Source: Polyangia bacterium
GTDB taxonomy: Bacteria > Myxococcota_A > Polyangia > Nannocystales > Nannocystaceae
Assembly (NCBI GenBank): GCA_030429545.1
Contig: JAUIFF010000009.1
Span: forward strand, 62,001 to 126,000
Direction: 5' to 3'
DNA length: 64,000 bases
Positions 49,758-59,338 of the stretch are shown here, in pieces. The notes under the pieces were generated by a model. It worked only from the letters and a program-made list of their open reading frames with translations. It was not told the origin of the DNA and ran no database searches. The stretch's first letter is position 1. The number at the start of each line of letters is the position of its first letter. The position numbers and the translations under genes are program-made.

Positions 49758-50753
49758 TTAGAAGCGGATGGTCACAACCGTGCCCTGTTGCGGGGCGGCG
49801 ACCTTGGGGAAGGTCGAGGCGGCCAGCTCCTTGGCCACACAGGTGCCGAGTTGCGTACCGGCGGCGCTTCCCAAAGCGTGGGCCTTGACGACCGAACCGG
49901 TTTTTCCGGTGATCGATAGTTTGACCTGCAACTTTGTCCCGGGGTCGGCGAGACTCGAGCACACCCGCTGTGCGGCCTTTTTCGTGGCCGAGGTACCCTG
50001 CTTGAGTTGCGCCAGTGTCAGCTTGTGCGGCAGTTCATCGGCAGCGGGCTTTTGCGGCTTGGCCTTGGACTTGGTCTCCGGTTCACGACACTCGTCGGGG
50101 TTGAGCAGGCATTCGACCGACATCGATTTCGGCAGTTGCTTGGTCTTGGGCGCGGGCTTGGGCTCAGGCTCGGGCTTGGCCTCAACCGGAGCCTTGGGCG
50201 GCGACGGCCGCTTGGACTTGGCCGAACGCTTCACCTGCTTGCGCTTGCTCCGGGCCTTTCGGCTCGTCTTCGGCTGTTCGCTGTCGTCGAACAGCACGGT
50301 GTCGTCGTCGTCGTCCTCGTGCGTCTCGGGGGCGTCTGGCACCGAGCGGGTTTCGTAGTCGTCGGCCTGCGGTCCGGTGATGACCACCATCGACTTCGCT
50401 GGCGGAGGTGTACTCGGCAGACGGTCCCAGCTGATGTGGGCTGCCATCGACGCGATACCCAGGGCCAACACGCCGACAATCGCCTGGAGAAAACCCTTAG
50501 TCTCAGTTTGCGGAAGGTCGTCGGCAGCAACCGGGGCGCCGATCAATGTGTAGGCAGCTGAGGTGCGCGTGGCCTGGGATGTGGCCGCATCGGCCATCAG
50601 CTCGGTCACGTCGACATAGCCAGAGCTTTCGCCCGGCTGGGCAGCCGCTCCGCCGACGACACGGGCGCGAAGCGAGGACATCGAGAAGAGAGCGGACTCC
50701 TCGTTGCGCGAGCCGAGGAACGTCCGTGTGGGGGTGCATGCTGCGTGGGTCAT
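49758..50753 (-). CDS. Membrane protein with AgmX/PglI-like C-terminal domain
   Basis: A 331-residue single-pass protein. ATG 50753 has AGGAG 7 nt upstream and gives a cytoplasmic N-terminus, one transmembrane helix (GFLQAIVGVLALGIASMAAH, about 90-110), an acidic then Lys/Pro-rich linker and a C-terminal TonB-like domain (LKQGTSATKKAAQRVCSSLA, LQVKLSITGKTGSVVKAHAL). That end resembles residues 430-504 of the kinase at 7985-9499, including the spaced Cys pair. AgmX/PglI-type proteins act in gliding-machinery and envelope-spanning complexes of myxobacteria. Its partner is not visible. Confidence 0.77.
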   Translation of the reverse strand: MTHAACTPTRTFLGSRNEESALFSMSSLRARVVGGAAAQPGESSGYVDVTELMADAATSQATRTSAAYTLIGAPVAADDLPQTETKGFLQAIVGVLALGIASMAAHISWDRLPSTPPPAKSMVVITGPQADDYETRSVPDAPETHEDDDDDTVLFDDSEQPKTSRKARSKRKQVKRSAKSKRPSPPKAPVEAKPEPEPKPAPKTKQLPKSMSVECLLNPDECREPETKSKAKPQKPAADELPHKLTLAQLKQGTSATKKAAQRVCSSLADPGTKLQVKLSITGKTGSVVKAHALGSAAGTQLGTCVAKELAASTFPKVAAPQQGTVVTIRF

Positions 50754-51106
50754 TTGAAATCTCCTGTGGTTGAGCAGGCCGTCCAGGGCCTGTGTTCGCA
50801 TTCCCCACCACAGACGACCGAGCCCCACAAGAAATCTGTGAGCTAACCCATGTTTTCGCTTGGGTTACGATGGGCTTGCAAAACCCCTCCGGGGCATTGC
50901 CAAAACCCAACAATTTCAGCTGTTTTGACCATTTCTTTACATTCTTGGATGGTCGCTCATGCGCGACCCCGGCTCCCGCCCCAGTTTGGAAAAAATGTAT
51001 GTGCATAGAAGTTGTCAATTTGGTTACAGCGGTGTCACTGGCGTGAGCTTCGCCCCGGATTTGAGAATATCGCGGTAGCGCCCAGCCGCTTACACTCAAG
51101 TCAACC
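50754..51106. other. Intergenic region between divergent genes
   Basis: This 353-bp region must hold the promoters of the AgmX-tail gene and phoD. No gene is evident. An exact dispersed-motif copy (TGTATGTGCA, 50996-51005) lies in an A+T-richer patch about 100 bp before phoD. Confidence 0.5.
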
Positions 51107-52741
51107 ATGACGATTACGCGACGTGAACTGATTCGACGAGCTGGGCAGATTGGTGTGGTCACCTTGGTGACCGGTTGCGGCGACAACACGGGCGATTCCG
51201 AGTCGGCCTCGGACGTCGGTACCGACTCTGAATCGGACAGTGAGACCGGCGGCGATGGCCTGCCCAACTACGAGTACGACGGCGATCCTGGCCCAAAGGA
51301 CCTGTTTCAACACGGGGTCGCCTCGGGCGACCCATTGCCCGACTCCGTGATCCTGTGGACACGGGTGACCGGTGCGAGCGGCGAAGTTGAGGTCTTCTAC
51401 GAAATTGCGGTCGATCCGGCGTTTGAGCAACGGGTGGCCGCCGCCTACGTGACGACCAACGACGAGCGCGATTACACGGTCAAGATCGACCCCTCCGAAT
51501 TAGATGCTGGTACAACTTACTACTACCGGTTTCAGTCGCTCGGGCGGATGTCGCCCGTCGGTCGGACCCGTACGGCCCCAACCGGCGCGGTCGCGCGCCT
51601 GCGATTTGCCGTGGTTTCCTGCGCGAGCCTGGCCCACGGCTACTTCCACGCCTACGGGCACGTCGCCAACCGCAAAGACCTCGATTTTGTCGTCCACCTC
51701 GGCGACTACATCTACGAATACGGGGACGGGGAATACGGCAGCCTCCGCAATTACGAGCCCCCCCACGAAATTAAGTCGCTGGAGGACTATCGCCTGCGCT
51801 ACGCCCAATATCGCCGCGAAGCGCCGTTGCAGGAGGTCCATCGCCAGCATCCGATGATCGCGGTGTGGGACGACCACGAGATCACAAACAATGCCTATGC
51901 AAATGGTGCCGAGAACCACTCCGACGACGAGGGGGATTGGGAAACCCGCAAGGCGATTGCCTATCAGGTCTATCACGAGTGGATGCCGATCCGCGAACAG
52001 CCCAACGGGTTTATCTACCGCAAGCTCAGCTACGGCGACCTGCTCGACCTGATTATGCTCGACACGCGGATTGCCGGGCGCGACCCGGGGGTGAGCGCTG
52101 GCGATACCGATGGTCTCGCCGACCCCAATCGTCACCTGCTCGGCGCCGACCAGGAAGCCTGGCTTTCCGAGCAGCTCTCGGCTTCGACTGCCAAGTGGAA
52201 GGTGATTGGCCAACAGGTGATGATGGGATACTGGCGCGGCGCGGGTGGGGCGGTGATCAACCCCGACCAGTGGGATGGCTACCAGGCCGCGCAGGGACGG
52301 TTTTTCCACGGTTTACGCAAGAGCGCGATCGACAATGTCGTGGTCCTAACCGGGGATATTCACAGCTTCTGGGCCACCGACCTGACGGACGACATCGACA
52401 GCTACGACCCTGAAACCGGGGACGGATCGCTGGCAGTTGAGTTTGTGACCTCCTCGGTTTCATCGCCGACGCTGCAGGGCGGTCAGGGGTTCTTAGACCT
52501 TGTATTAGCAAATAGTCCGGCCATTCGCTGGGGGGACATGGGCAACCACGGGTACATCGTGGTCGACCTCGACGAAAATCGGGTACAGGGGGACTACTTT
52601 GGCGTGATGGGCATTACCCAGCCAACCGCCGGGCCTGAGATGTTCTTGCAGGGGTTTGTCAGCTCCGATGGTGCGAACCGGCTGACGGCCGCCAACGACC
52701 CGGCACCGCCGCAACCCGAGGCTCCGGCGCCCGCACCCTAG
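51107..52741 (+). CDS. phoD: PhoD-like alkaline phosphatase/phosphodiesterase
   Basis: A 544-residue exported enzyme. The N-terminus has a twin-arginine-like motif (TRRELIRRA) and a lipobox VTGC, then an Asp/Ser/Glu-rich linker. The PhoD N-domain reads FQHGVASGDPLPDSVILWTRV. The catalytic domain shows FAVVSCAS, FVVHLGDYIYEYG, IAVWDDHEITNNAY and VVVLTGDIHSFWA, the calcium/iron-binding residues of PhoD. A Pro/Ala-rich tail follows. It hydrolyses phosphate mono- or diesters outside the cytoplasm, fitting the GDPD and GlpD found elsewhere in the window. Confidence 0.92.
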   Translation: MTITRRELIRRAGQIGVVTLVTGCGDNTGDSESASDVGTDSESDSETGGDGLPNYEYDGDPGPKDLFQHGVASGDPLPDSVILWTRVTGASGEVEVFYEIAVDPAFEQRVAAAYVTTNDERDYTVKIDPSELDAGTTYYYRFQSLGRMSPVGRTRTAPTGAVARLRFAVVSCASLAHGYFHAYGHVANRKDLDFVVHLGDYIYEYGDGEYGSLRNYEPPHEIKSLEDYRLRYAQYRREAPLQEVHRQHPMIAVWDDHEITNNAYANGAENHSDDEGDWETRKAIAYQVYHEWMPIREQPNGFIYRKLSYGDLLDLIMLDTRIAGRDPGVSAGDTDGLADPNRHLLGADQEAWLSEQLSASTAKWKVIGQQVMMGYWRGAGGAVINPDQWDGYQAAQGRFFHGLRKSAIDNVVVLTGDIHSFWATDLTDDIDSYDPETGDGSLAVEFVTSSVSSPTLQGGQGFLDLVLANSPAIRWGDMGNHGYIVVDLDENRVQGDYFGVMGITQPTAGPEMFLQGFVSSDGANRLTAANDPAPPQPEAPAPAP

Positions 52742-52775
52742 CCGAGAAACGTGTATGATCATCGTCAGCGGAACG

Positions 52776-54257
52776 TTAATGGCGTGGTTGCGCGGCTGGC
52801 CGGCGCCCGAGTAGGTGTGGGTCGGAGCGTTTCCAGCCGCCAAACGCCTGCTCGATAATTCCCGCGACCTGAATTGTTAGCGGATCGTTGCCGCGGCGCC
52901 CAATTACTTGTACCGACAGCGGTAGCCCGTGGTTGTCAAAACCCATGGGGACGACCGTCGAGGGGAACTCCATCACGTTAAAAAGACTTGTGCATACAAA
53001 GTCGAACGGGGTGAGTAGGGGGCTGTAATGCCGCGGGGCCGGGCGCGAGTACGGGGGGTGGAGCAGCACACCACGTGGACCCAAGATGTCTTCGAGTTCA
53101 CGTTGGAGTTTATGCCCGAGCTCGACTTTTTTTTGTAGGGTACCAGGCATCAGGGCGGCAATTTCATCGGTGGCGGCGACCATCAGGGCGGGGAAGGTAT
53201 GACGGGAGCGTCCGAGCGCTGCCTTGATCATCTCGCGAAACACCGGCACGGGCGTGCCGTTGCCGAGCACCTCGCTGTAGCGGGTGCTACCCGCTGTGTT
53301 CATCATGGCACTCCAAATCTCAAACGCTTGGCGCATGGCGGGGACCTCGAGTCTCCCGAGCTTTGCCCCGCGGGCGGTGAGTGCCCGGGTCGCATCTTGG
53401 ATGGCCCGGCGGTTTGCACCGTTGACCCGCACCCGCCCGTTGGACTCGAGTGGATAGACCGTGACGTCCTCGAGCGGAGTTGTTGATGATACATCTAAGT
53501 CCCAGTCTCGGCAGACCGGGTCGACACCATCGGGGCCGCGCAAGACCTCGAGGATCGGCAGCAAGTCCTCACACCTTCGCGTCATCGGACCGCACACGAG
53601 ATAGGCAGAGAGCTCGCCCTCAGCCTGCGGCCAAAACCCGGTGTTGGGTACCATGCGCCCTGTTGGCTTGTGACCGGCCGTGCCACAAAATGCCGCCGGG
53701 ATCCGGATAGAGCCGCCGACGTCGGCCCCGAGACCAAACGCGACCCCGCCCGCCGAAATGATGGCACCTTCACCTCCACTCGACCCCCCAGCGCTGCGGT
53801 CGAGGTTCCAGGGGTTGTGGGTTCGGCCGTACACGGTGTTGTAGGTCTCGAGCCACAGTCCGCCCTCGGGGACATTGGTCAGCCCAATGAGGATGGCTCC
53901 GGCGTTGCGCAGCCGGACGATCGTTTCGGCATCTTTTTCGGCCTTGATGTTGCGACGCGACCACACCCCCCCACTCAGTGGCATACCGGCGACCGAGACA
54001 TATTCCTTGGCGGTATACGGCAGTCCAAAAAGGGGTGGCAGCGCGTCGGTGTCGGTACTGGTTTGTGCGAGCTTTTCATCGGCCGCGAGCGCTTGTTCCC
54101 GAGCCTGTTCAAAACACGTGGCAATCACCGCGTTGATCGGCGGGTTGACCAGTTCGGTGCGTTCGATGTGGCAGTTGACAACGTCGGATACCGAGACCTG
54201 GCGGTCGCGGATCATGCGGGCGAGCTGCATGGCAGAGGCATCGAGAAGTTCGGACAC
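52776..54257 (-). CDS. Amidase signature enzyme (FAAH-like)
   Basis: A 493-residue amidase from GTG 54257 (MSELLDASAMQLARMIRDRQ); longer open-frame starts extend into the divergent promoter region. The catalytic triad is visible: Lys in LPYTAKEYVS, the cis-Ser region GGSSGGEGAIIS and the nucleophile Ser in GADVGGSIRIPAAFCG. The GGSSGGEGA form resembles fatty-acid-amide hydrolases more than GatA. It probably hydrolyses lipid or aryl amides. It is divergent from the GlcG/HbpS gene. Confidence 0.88.
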   Translation of the reverse strand: MSELLDASAMQLARMIRDRQVSVSDVVNCHIERTELVNPPINAVIATCFEQAREQALAADEKLAQTSTDTDALPPLFGLPYTAKEYVSVAGMPLSGGVWSRRNIKAEKDAETIVRLRNAGAILIGLTNVPEGGLWLETYNTVYGRTHNPWNLDRSAGGSSGGEGAIISAGGVAFGLGADVGGSIRIPAAFCGTAGHKPTGRMVPNTGFWPQAEGELSAYLVCGPMTRRCEDLLPILEVLRGPDGVDPVCRDWDLDVSSTTPLEDVTVYPLESNGRVRVNGANRRAIQDATRALTARGAKLGRLEVPAMRQAFEIWSAMMNTAGSTRYSEVLGNGTPVPVFREMIKAALGRSRHTFPALMVAATDEIAALMPGTLQKKVELGHKLQRELEDILGPRGVLLHPPYSRPAPRHYSPLLTPFDFVCTSLFNVMEFPSTVVPMGFDNHGLPLSVQVIGRRGNDPLTIQVAGIIEQAFGGWKRSDPHLLGRRPAAQPRH

Positions 54258-54461
54258 GCCCCTATCGTACTCTCTCGAACGCGGATGTCTGCCGAAATCG
54301 TCCCCGTGATAGGTTGCACGCACATCCAATCTCATGGTCCGACAGGAGCTTGCTGTCAGCCCAGCGGATGCGCGTATGAGCCCCACAGAAGGTGCCCCAG
54401 GGGGCAGCAGCATCGGTGTTTCGTAAGGGGCTTGCGCTACACTGCCAGCGACTGCTGGGAG

Positions 54462-54908
54462 ATGAAAACCGTGACGCATACCTTTCAACGCACATCGATC
54501 ACCTCACAACTTGCCCGTACTCTCATCGACGCAGCCGAGGCCAAGGCGACCGAAATCGGGTTTGCCATCTCCACTGTGATTGTCGACGACAGCGGGGTGC
54601 TCAAGGCCTATTCACGCATGGACGGGGCGGCGTTGGTGGCCGAAGGTGCTGCTCGCAAGAAGGCTCTCACGGCCGTGGGCTTTGGTATGCCGACAGGTGA
54701 GCCGTGGCACAACTTCATCAAGGACGACCCGATCCTGTCCGGAGGCGCAGCCCAGCTCGATAATTTCATTCTCCTAGGTGGCGGTTTTCCAATCATGGTT
54801 GGTGGTGCAATGATCGGCGCGATCGGGGTCAGCGGTGGGCACTACCATCAGGATGAAGCCTGCGCGCGGGCAGCTCTCGCCATCCTCGAATCAACAGCGG
54901 CTTCCTAG
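54462..54908 (+). CDS. GlcG/HbpS family heme-binding-like protein
   Basis: A 148-residue protein from ATG 54462 (GTG 54471 possible). LARTLIDAAEAKATEIGFAI, VIVDDSGVLKAYSRMDGA and the end GGFPIMVGGAMIGAIGVSGG are diagnostic of the GlcG/HbpS (DUF336) family, which binds heme or cobalamin-like ligands or acts as an accessory to metabolic enzymes. No signal peptide is present. A long antisense-derived extension to the left is not coding. The histidine kinase gene starts 25 bp after its stop; HbpS proteins are known to pair with sensor kinases, so a ligand-kinase link is plausible. Confidence 0.86.
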   Translation: MKTVTHTFQRTSITSQLARTLIDAAEAKATEIGFAISTVIVDDSGVLKAYSRMDGAALVAEGAARKKALTAVGFGMPTGEPWHNFIKDDPILSGGAAQLDNFILLGGGFPIMVGGAMIGAIGVSGGHYHQDEACARAALAILESTAAS

Positions 54909-54933
54909 GCCCGAACGCCGCGTGCCACCGCCG

Positions 54934-56565
54934 ATGGACAACGAGGGGCGCGACCTGATTGCGGTTGTCGATCAACTTTCGACGATCGCCTCGTGCTTTG
55001 CCATGGTCAACGACCTGGGCTCGTTTACCGAGCAAATCGAGCTCGCCCTCGAGTCGTTGGTGGATGTCGAGTACACGGGGCTTTATCTATGGGACTTCGA
55101 CGAGAATCGGCTACGGTTGTTTTGCGCCAAGGGGTTTACCGACCAAGAGCGCGCCGAAGCTGAGCGGACAGCCTGGAACCGGCATCCGGGGCACATCTAC
55201 CGGACCCAGGAGGTTGTGCACGTCCATGACACCGAGGCCGACCATCGAACCCAGTCGAGTCGTCGCAGTTTTCGCGTGCGCTCGCGGCTGTTTATGCCGG
55301 TGACTGTCCGCGACCAAACGCTCGGCGTGTTCGGCCTTGCGTCGTGCATACCCAACCAGTTTAACGAGCAGCATGTCGCTGTCCTGCGGTTTATCTGTCG
55401 GCTCACGGGCGTTGTCTATCGCCACCTACTCGACCAGCGCGAGCGCCAAAAGGTTCAGGCCGACCTGGTATCGACCGCGCGGCGGTTACAACTACTTGTA
55501 AGTACACTACCCATCGCATTGATCGTCGTCGATGTTTCCGGCCATATCTCGCTGGCCCAGGGGGCGGCTCTCGACCACCTGTCCGACGACCCGTCGAGCC
55601 TCGTCGACTGCCTGATCGAACGGGCCTTTACCCGGGCTCCGGCGTTGGCCATGACGATTTCAGATGCACTGGCGGGCCAGTCGAAAATAGCGGAGCACAC
55701 GATCGGCGACCAAACCCTCGAAGTGCGGGCCCAGGCCCACCAAAATGGGGGGGCGACGGTGATGGTGCACAACATCACCGAACAAAAACGCAACCTCGAC
55801 CAAATGCGCAGGCTCAACGAGGAACTCTCACGGACGCGCGACCAGGCCCTCGCGGCGACCCGGGCCAAGAGCGACTTTTTGGCGACCATGAGTCACGAGT
55901 TGCGGACACCTCTCAACGCGATTATTGGCTACGCCGAGCTTGCCGACGAGGAGCTCGGATTTGAAGATGCGTGTACAAGTGATGACCTCAAACGAATCCA
56001 CACCTCCGCCGGCCAGCTGTTGCAGCTCATCAACGACATCCTCGACGTCTCCAAAATCGAGGCTGGGCGGCTGGTGCTCGACATCCAACGCCTCGACATT
56101 CACGAGCTACTCAAGGCCGTAGAAGTTGCAATTGCACCCATTCAACAGCGCAACTGTAACGACCTGCAGGTGATCGTCGCCGACAACCTCGGGGTGCTCG
56201 AGGCCGACGAGACCGCGCTGCGACGGATTTTGATCAATCTTCTGGGCAACGCCAACAAGTTTACCAACGCTGGCGATATCCTCCTGCGGGTCTGGGTTGA
56301 GCACGTTCGCGGTCAGCGGCGGCTCAATCTCTCGGTTCGCGACACTGGTATCGGCATGACGCAAGCCCAGCTTTCACGGGTGTTTGAGGCCTTTACCCAG
56401 GCCGATGCATCGACATCGAGAAAGTACGGCGGAACCGGCCTGGGCCTGACGATTACCCGCCAACTTGTGCACATGATGGGTGGCGAAATCGATGTGACAA
56501 GTACCCCGGGCGAGGGCTCGTGTTTTCACGTCTGGATCCCGGCGTTGGTTTCAGTTGGTCGCTAG
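54934..56565 (+). CDS. GAF-domain sensor histidine kinase
   Basis: A 543-residue soluble kinase from ATG 54934; upstream in-frame starts overlap the GlcG/HbpS gene. A GAF domain (about 15-175: YTGLYLWDFDENRLRLFCAK, SRLFMPVTVRDQTLGVFGLA) is followed by a PAS-like segment (about 190-300). The core has ATMSHELRTPLNAIIGYAEL, LLGNANKF, DTGIGMTQ, RVFEAFTQADAS and GTGLGLTI. No membrane helix or receiver domain is present. Its core is close to that of 31337-33010, a paralogue pair. Its position after a heme-binding-like gene suggests it may sense that protein or its ligand. Confidence 0.91.
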   Translation: MDNEGRDLIAVVDQLSTIASCFAMVNDLGSFTEQIELALESLVDVEYTGLYLWDFDENRLRLFCAKGFTDQERAEAERTAWNRHPGHIYRTQEVVHVHDTEADHRTQSSRRSFRVRSRLFMPVTVRDQTLGVFGLASCIPNQFNEQHVAVLRFICRLTGVVYRHLLDQRERQKVQADLVSTARRLQLLVSTLPIALIVVDVSGHISLAQGAALDHLSDDPSSLVDCLIERAFTRAPALAMTISDALAGQSKIAEHTIGDQTLEVRAQAHQNGGATVMVHNITEQKRNLDQMRRLNEELSRTRDQALAATRAKSDFLATMSHELRTPLNAIIGYAELADEELGFEDACTSDDLKRIHTSAGQLLQLINDILDVSKIEAGRLVLDIQRLDIHELLKAVEVAIAPIQQRNCNDLQVIVADNLGVLEADETALRRILINLLGNANKFTNAGDILLRVWVEHVRGQRRLNLSVRDTGIGMTQAQLSRVFEAFTQADASTSRKYGGTGLGLTITRQLVHMMGGEIDVTSTPGEGSCFHVWIPALVSVGR

Positions 56566-56567
56566 CA

Positions 56568-57356
56568 TCATTTCTCGATCCGGCCGACGCGAAAGTACAG
56601 CGGCAGCCGGACGGGACGCAGTTGATCGACCGGTCCGCCCGAGCGCCAGGCGGCGGTGAGTTGCTCGGCGATGACGGTTGTCGCCGGATAGCCGTTGGCT
56701 TCGGCGAATCGACTTGCGCCCGACCACGTGTTGAGATTGCCCAGCAGGTGGTGGAGGTTCCACGCCGTCGTAATCGAAAACGCCGGGAACGCCAACTCGG
56801 TAAACGGGAACTCGAGGTCGCGGTAGCCGGCGAGCACATGATTGAGCTCGGGCGCCCAAAATGGGCGGAGCACATGTTGGGCAAACTCAGCGACCACAGC
56901 ATCGACCGCGGTCGAGATTTGGACATCCACGCTGTAGGTCCAGGCTGCGATCACAGCTCCCGGTTTGGCCACCCGTCGAACCTCCCGGTAAAACGCGGGG
57001 CGGTCGAGCCAGTGCAGTGCCGCCGCGATGGTGATCAGATCGGTTGATGTATCAGCAATGGATGTGGCCTCTGCCCGTTCGCAGCGGTACTCTACCCGTG
57101 TGTGGGGGGTAGCCTGTTCCAGCTGCTGGTGGCTGGCATCCGTCGCAATCACCCGACGAAACTTCTCGGCCAGCGCAACGGCAGCCTGGCCGTTGCCGGT
57201 CGCACAATCCCAACACAGTTCAAACGCCGTCAGTTTTGTGGCCAACTCGCGATACAGGGCCGCCGGGTAGCTCGGGCGGAAGCGTGCGTAGGCCGAGGAC
57301 GCAGTCGAAAAGTAGTCGGGGAAATTCGTGGCAGTCTTCCTGTTGGGGTAGACAAT
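56568..57356 (-). CDS. Class I SAM methyltransferase without a canonical start codon
   Basis: Methyltransferase with SAM motif WDCATGNGQAAVAL, acidic loop VIATDAS and ALHWLDRPAFYREVRRV, as in the Methyltransf_11 type. The first canonical start, TTG 57245, would cut off the family-typical N-terminus YFSTASSAYARFRPSYPAAL, which is intact in frame upstream. From that point back to an in-frame TGA there is no ATG, GTG or TTG; ATT at 57354-57356 is the only AUU-type candidate. Either a rare AUU start, a damaged start or a sequence error is possible. The coordinates given include the upstream part. Confidence 0.68.
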   Translation of the reverse strand: MVYPNRKTATNFPDYFSTASSAYARFRPSYPAALYRELATKLTAFELCWDCATGNGQAAVALAEKFRRVIATDASHQQLEQATPHTRVEYRCERAEATSIADTSTDLITIAAALHWLDRPAFYREVRRVAKPGAVIAAWTYSVDVQISTAVDAVVAEFAQHVLRPFWAPELNHVLAGYRDLEFPFTELAFPAFSITTAWNLHHLLGNLNTWSGASRFAEANGYPATTVIAEQLTAAWRSGGPVDQLRPVRLPLYFRVGRIEK

Positions 57357-57439
57357 GTTAGGTCACAGCGAGATCAATGCAAAGTGACAATATGTCTAAA
57401 AAGACATATTTGTCTGCGGTTTGTGGCGCTCCTACCGGA

Positions 57440-58567
57440 TCAGCCTCGCCGAGATTGGAGCGTGGCTAGGATCGCAGCTTTTTGTGCAGCGACCGGCACA
57501 AGTGCTCCGCTGGCTTGCCACAGCGACATACGGTCTGGCGCGTGCGAATAAACCGCCCGGGCGATCGCAACCACACGGTCGACATCCGCCGGCCACGTAC
57601 GTCGGTTGGCGATATCCGACAGGTCGTCGTGGCGCTCAAAGATCCATGTTCGCCAGCGCTGCACATGTTCGTGGGCAGCGAGGAGGTTTGATTTGGATGT
57701 GTTGCAACCGCGGTGGCTGACCACGAGGTTGTGGATGCCATTTTCGGGGTGGCGCGACCACGGAATAAAGTGGTCGACATGGGAGCTGCTCGGCAGTGTG
57801 GCTCGACAGTAAAAACACCGCCCATCCTGAAGTTTACGCAGGTCGCGGCGAATTGGTTCGAGCGACGGACGGTCGGCACCAAACATAAAATCGTGGAGGT
57901 AGGTGACGTCGAGCGTATTGAGGTTGGCGACCTTCATCGCCCAATGTTGCATAATCAAGGGTCGCAAAATTGCGTGCATCGCCACGAAGCATTCGGCGAC
58001 TTCGGGCGCGAGGAAAATGCGGTTATCAAACGAACGACGATCCTCGCGCTGGTAGGCTCGCACAGCTCCTTTGCGGGGCGCGTTGTCGGTGTCGTTCCAG
58101 TTGATCGTGTAGAGCCAGTTGTGGACCATGCCCCCGACCCGCTGCAACTTTGGCAACGGCTTCTCAATCAGGATCCACTCGACTTTTTCAACGACCTCGC
58201 GATAGCTCGGTTCTGCGACCTGCTGCACCTGCACCAGGCTGACGGTGCCAGGAAACTTTGTTGATACAAATGCCCGCAGGCCCTGGACAAGGGCGACGAT
58301 CTTGCCCAGGCCCGACGCGTTTTGTGATAGGACCTGTTGACCGCGCCAAAGCAGGGTTTGGGGCCAATAGAGCTCGACAACTTTTTGCGCGAGCTGGCGG
58401 GTCGTCACGGTTTGTGGCAAGCCGCCGCCAGGGCCGGTCAACTCCTTACACAGGTCCACAAGCGCGAGGAGGACGGCCTGTTTGTAGGTCGAGGTAAACG
58501 AGCCGTGGTCGAGAATCGCAACGACCTGCTCCACGATTTCGACCAGGCGTGACGGTGTCGTTGGCAT
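57440..58567 (-). CDS. HNH endonuclease with long helical N-terminus
   Basis: A 375-residue protein. The C-terminal HNH domain is complete: CFYCRATLPSSSHVDHFIPWSRHPENGIHNLVVSHRGCNTSKS, given here as the zinc-type Cys pair CFYC, the VDHFIPWSR core and the Asn/His of HNLVVSHRGCN. The N-terminal 240 residues are helical (VEIVEQVVAILDHGSFTSTY, FLAPEVAECFVAMHAILRPL) without a recognised domain. Such proteins occur singly in many bacteria and may be defence or repair nucleases. It starts 3 bp after tam on the same strand. Confidence 0.82.
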   Translation of the reverse strand: MPTTPSRLVEIVEQVVAILDHGSFTSTYKQAVLLALVDLCKELTGPGGGLPQTVTTRQLAQKVVELYWPQTLLWRGQQVLSQNASGLGKIVALVQGLRAFVSTKFPGTVSLVQVQQVAEPSYREVVEKVEWILIEKPLPKLQRVGGMVHNWLYTINWNDTDNAPRKGAVRAYQREDRRSFDNRIFLAPEVAECFVAMHAILRPLIMQHWAMKVANLNTLDVTYLHDFMFGADRPSLEPIRRDLRKLQDGRCFYCRATLPSSSHVDHFIPWSRHPENGIHNLVVSHRGCNTSKSNLLAAHEHVQRWRTWIFERHDDLSDIANRRTWPADVDRVVAIARAVYSHAPDRMSLWQASGALVPVAAQKAAILATLQSRRG

Positions 58568-58570
58568 CGG

Positions 58571-59338
58571 TTAGGCCCGGGTCGCGACGATAAACAGTCG
58601 GAGGTAAGGCAAGAGCGTGCTGCCGTCACTGCGCCGGGGATAGGCCTCGGCGATCAGCTGGCGATAGGCCGCGACAAAGCCCGGGCGGTCCTCCGCTGCG
58701 AGCGCGGCGACGAACGGCCGGAGCCAACTTCCACCGGTCCATTCGGCCACTGGGTTTTCGCCGCGAAGCACTTGCAGATAGTCGGTCTCCCAGATGTCGA
58801 GCCGCCGACAGTGGGGGGCCAGGATGTCGTAGTAGGTCTCGGGCGTGTGCGTGGGGGGTGGCCGGTAGAGGTGTTGGAGTTGCTGCGTCACGCCAGCCTT
58901 GGCAGCAGCCTGACGGACGAGCGTGTGGGTTTTTCGGCCAAAGTTGCGCGGCATTTGGACCGCCAACACCCCCCCTGGGCGAAGTTGTGTCAGGAGTCGT
59001 GGGAACAGCTGGGCATGGTCTGAAACCCAATGGAGCGCAGCGTTCGAGTAGATCAACGAAAGCGGCGTGTCGGATATCCATGTAGATGCATCGGCGTTGT
59101 GCCAGCGGATCTCGGGCATGGATGCGCGGGCGGTCGCCAGCATCTCGGGCGAGTTGTCGAGGCCGAGGATGTTTGCCTGGGGCCAGCGCTGCCGTAGATA
59201 GGTCGTGACGTTTCCGGGCCCACAGCCGAGGTCAACCACGGATTCCGGTGCCTCCAAGTCGACGCGTGCGAGCAGATCAAGTGCCGGACGCAGCCGCGGC
59301 CCAGCGAAGTTGAGGTAGCGTTGCGGATCCCAACTCAT
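58571..59338 (-). CDS. tam: Trans-aconitate 2-methyltransferase
   Basis: A 255-residue enzyme from ATG 59338. MSWDPQRYLNFAGPRLRPAL is the Tam family start. SVVDLGCGPGNVTTYL and ILGLDNSPEML bind SAM; SLIYSNAALHWVSDH and AVQMPRNF are further Tam blocks. It methylates trans-aconitate, a non-enzymatic inhibitor formed from cis-aconitate. Its ATG overlaps the stop of the broken WD40 gene (ATGA), and the HNH gene follows by 3 bp. Confidence 0.89.
   Translation of the reverse strand: MSWDPQRYLNFAGPRLRPALDLLARVDLEAPESVVDLGCGPGNVTTYLRQRWPQANILGLDNSPEMLATARASMPEIRWHNADASTWISDTPLSLIYSNAALHWVSDHAQLFPRLLTQLRPGGVLAVQMPRNFGRKTHTLVRQAAAKAGVTQQLQHLYRPPPTHTPETYYDILAPHCRRLDIWETDYLQVLRGENPVAEWTGGSWLRPFVAALAAEDRPGFVAAYRQLIAEAYPRRSDGSTLLPYLRLFIVATRA

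Noticed and set aside
53670-54461. N-terminal extension of the GlcG/HbpS frame
   Set aside because: It is antisense to the amidase; family length and start fit ATG 54462.
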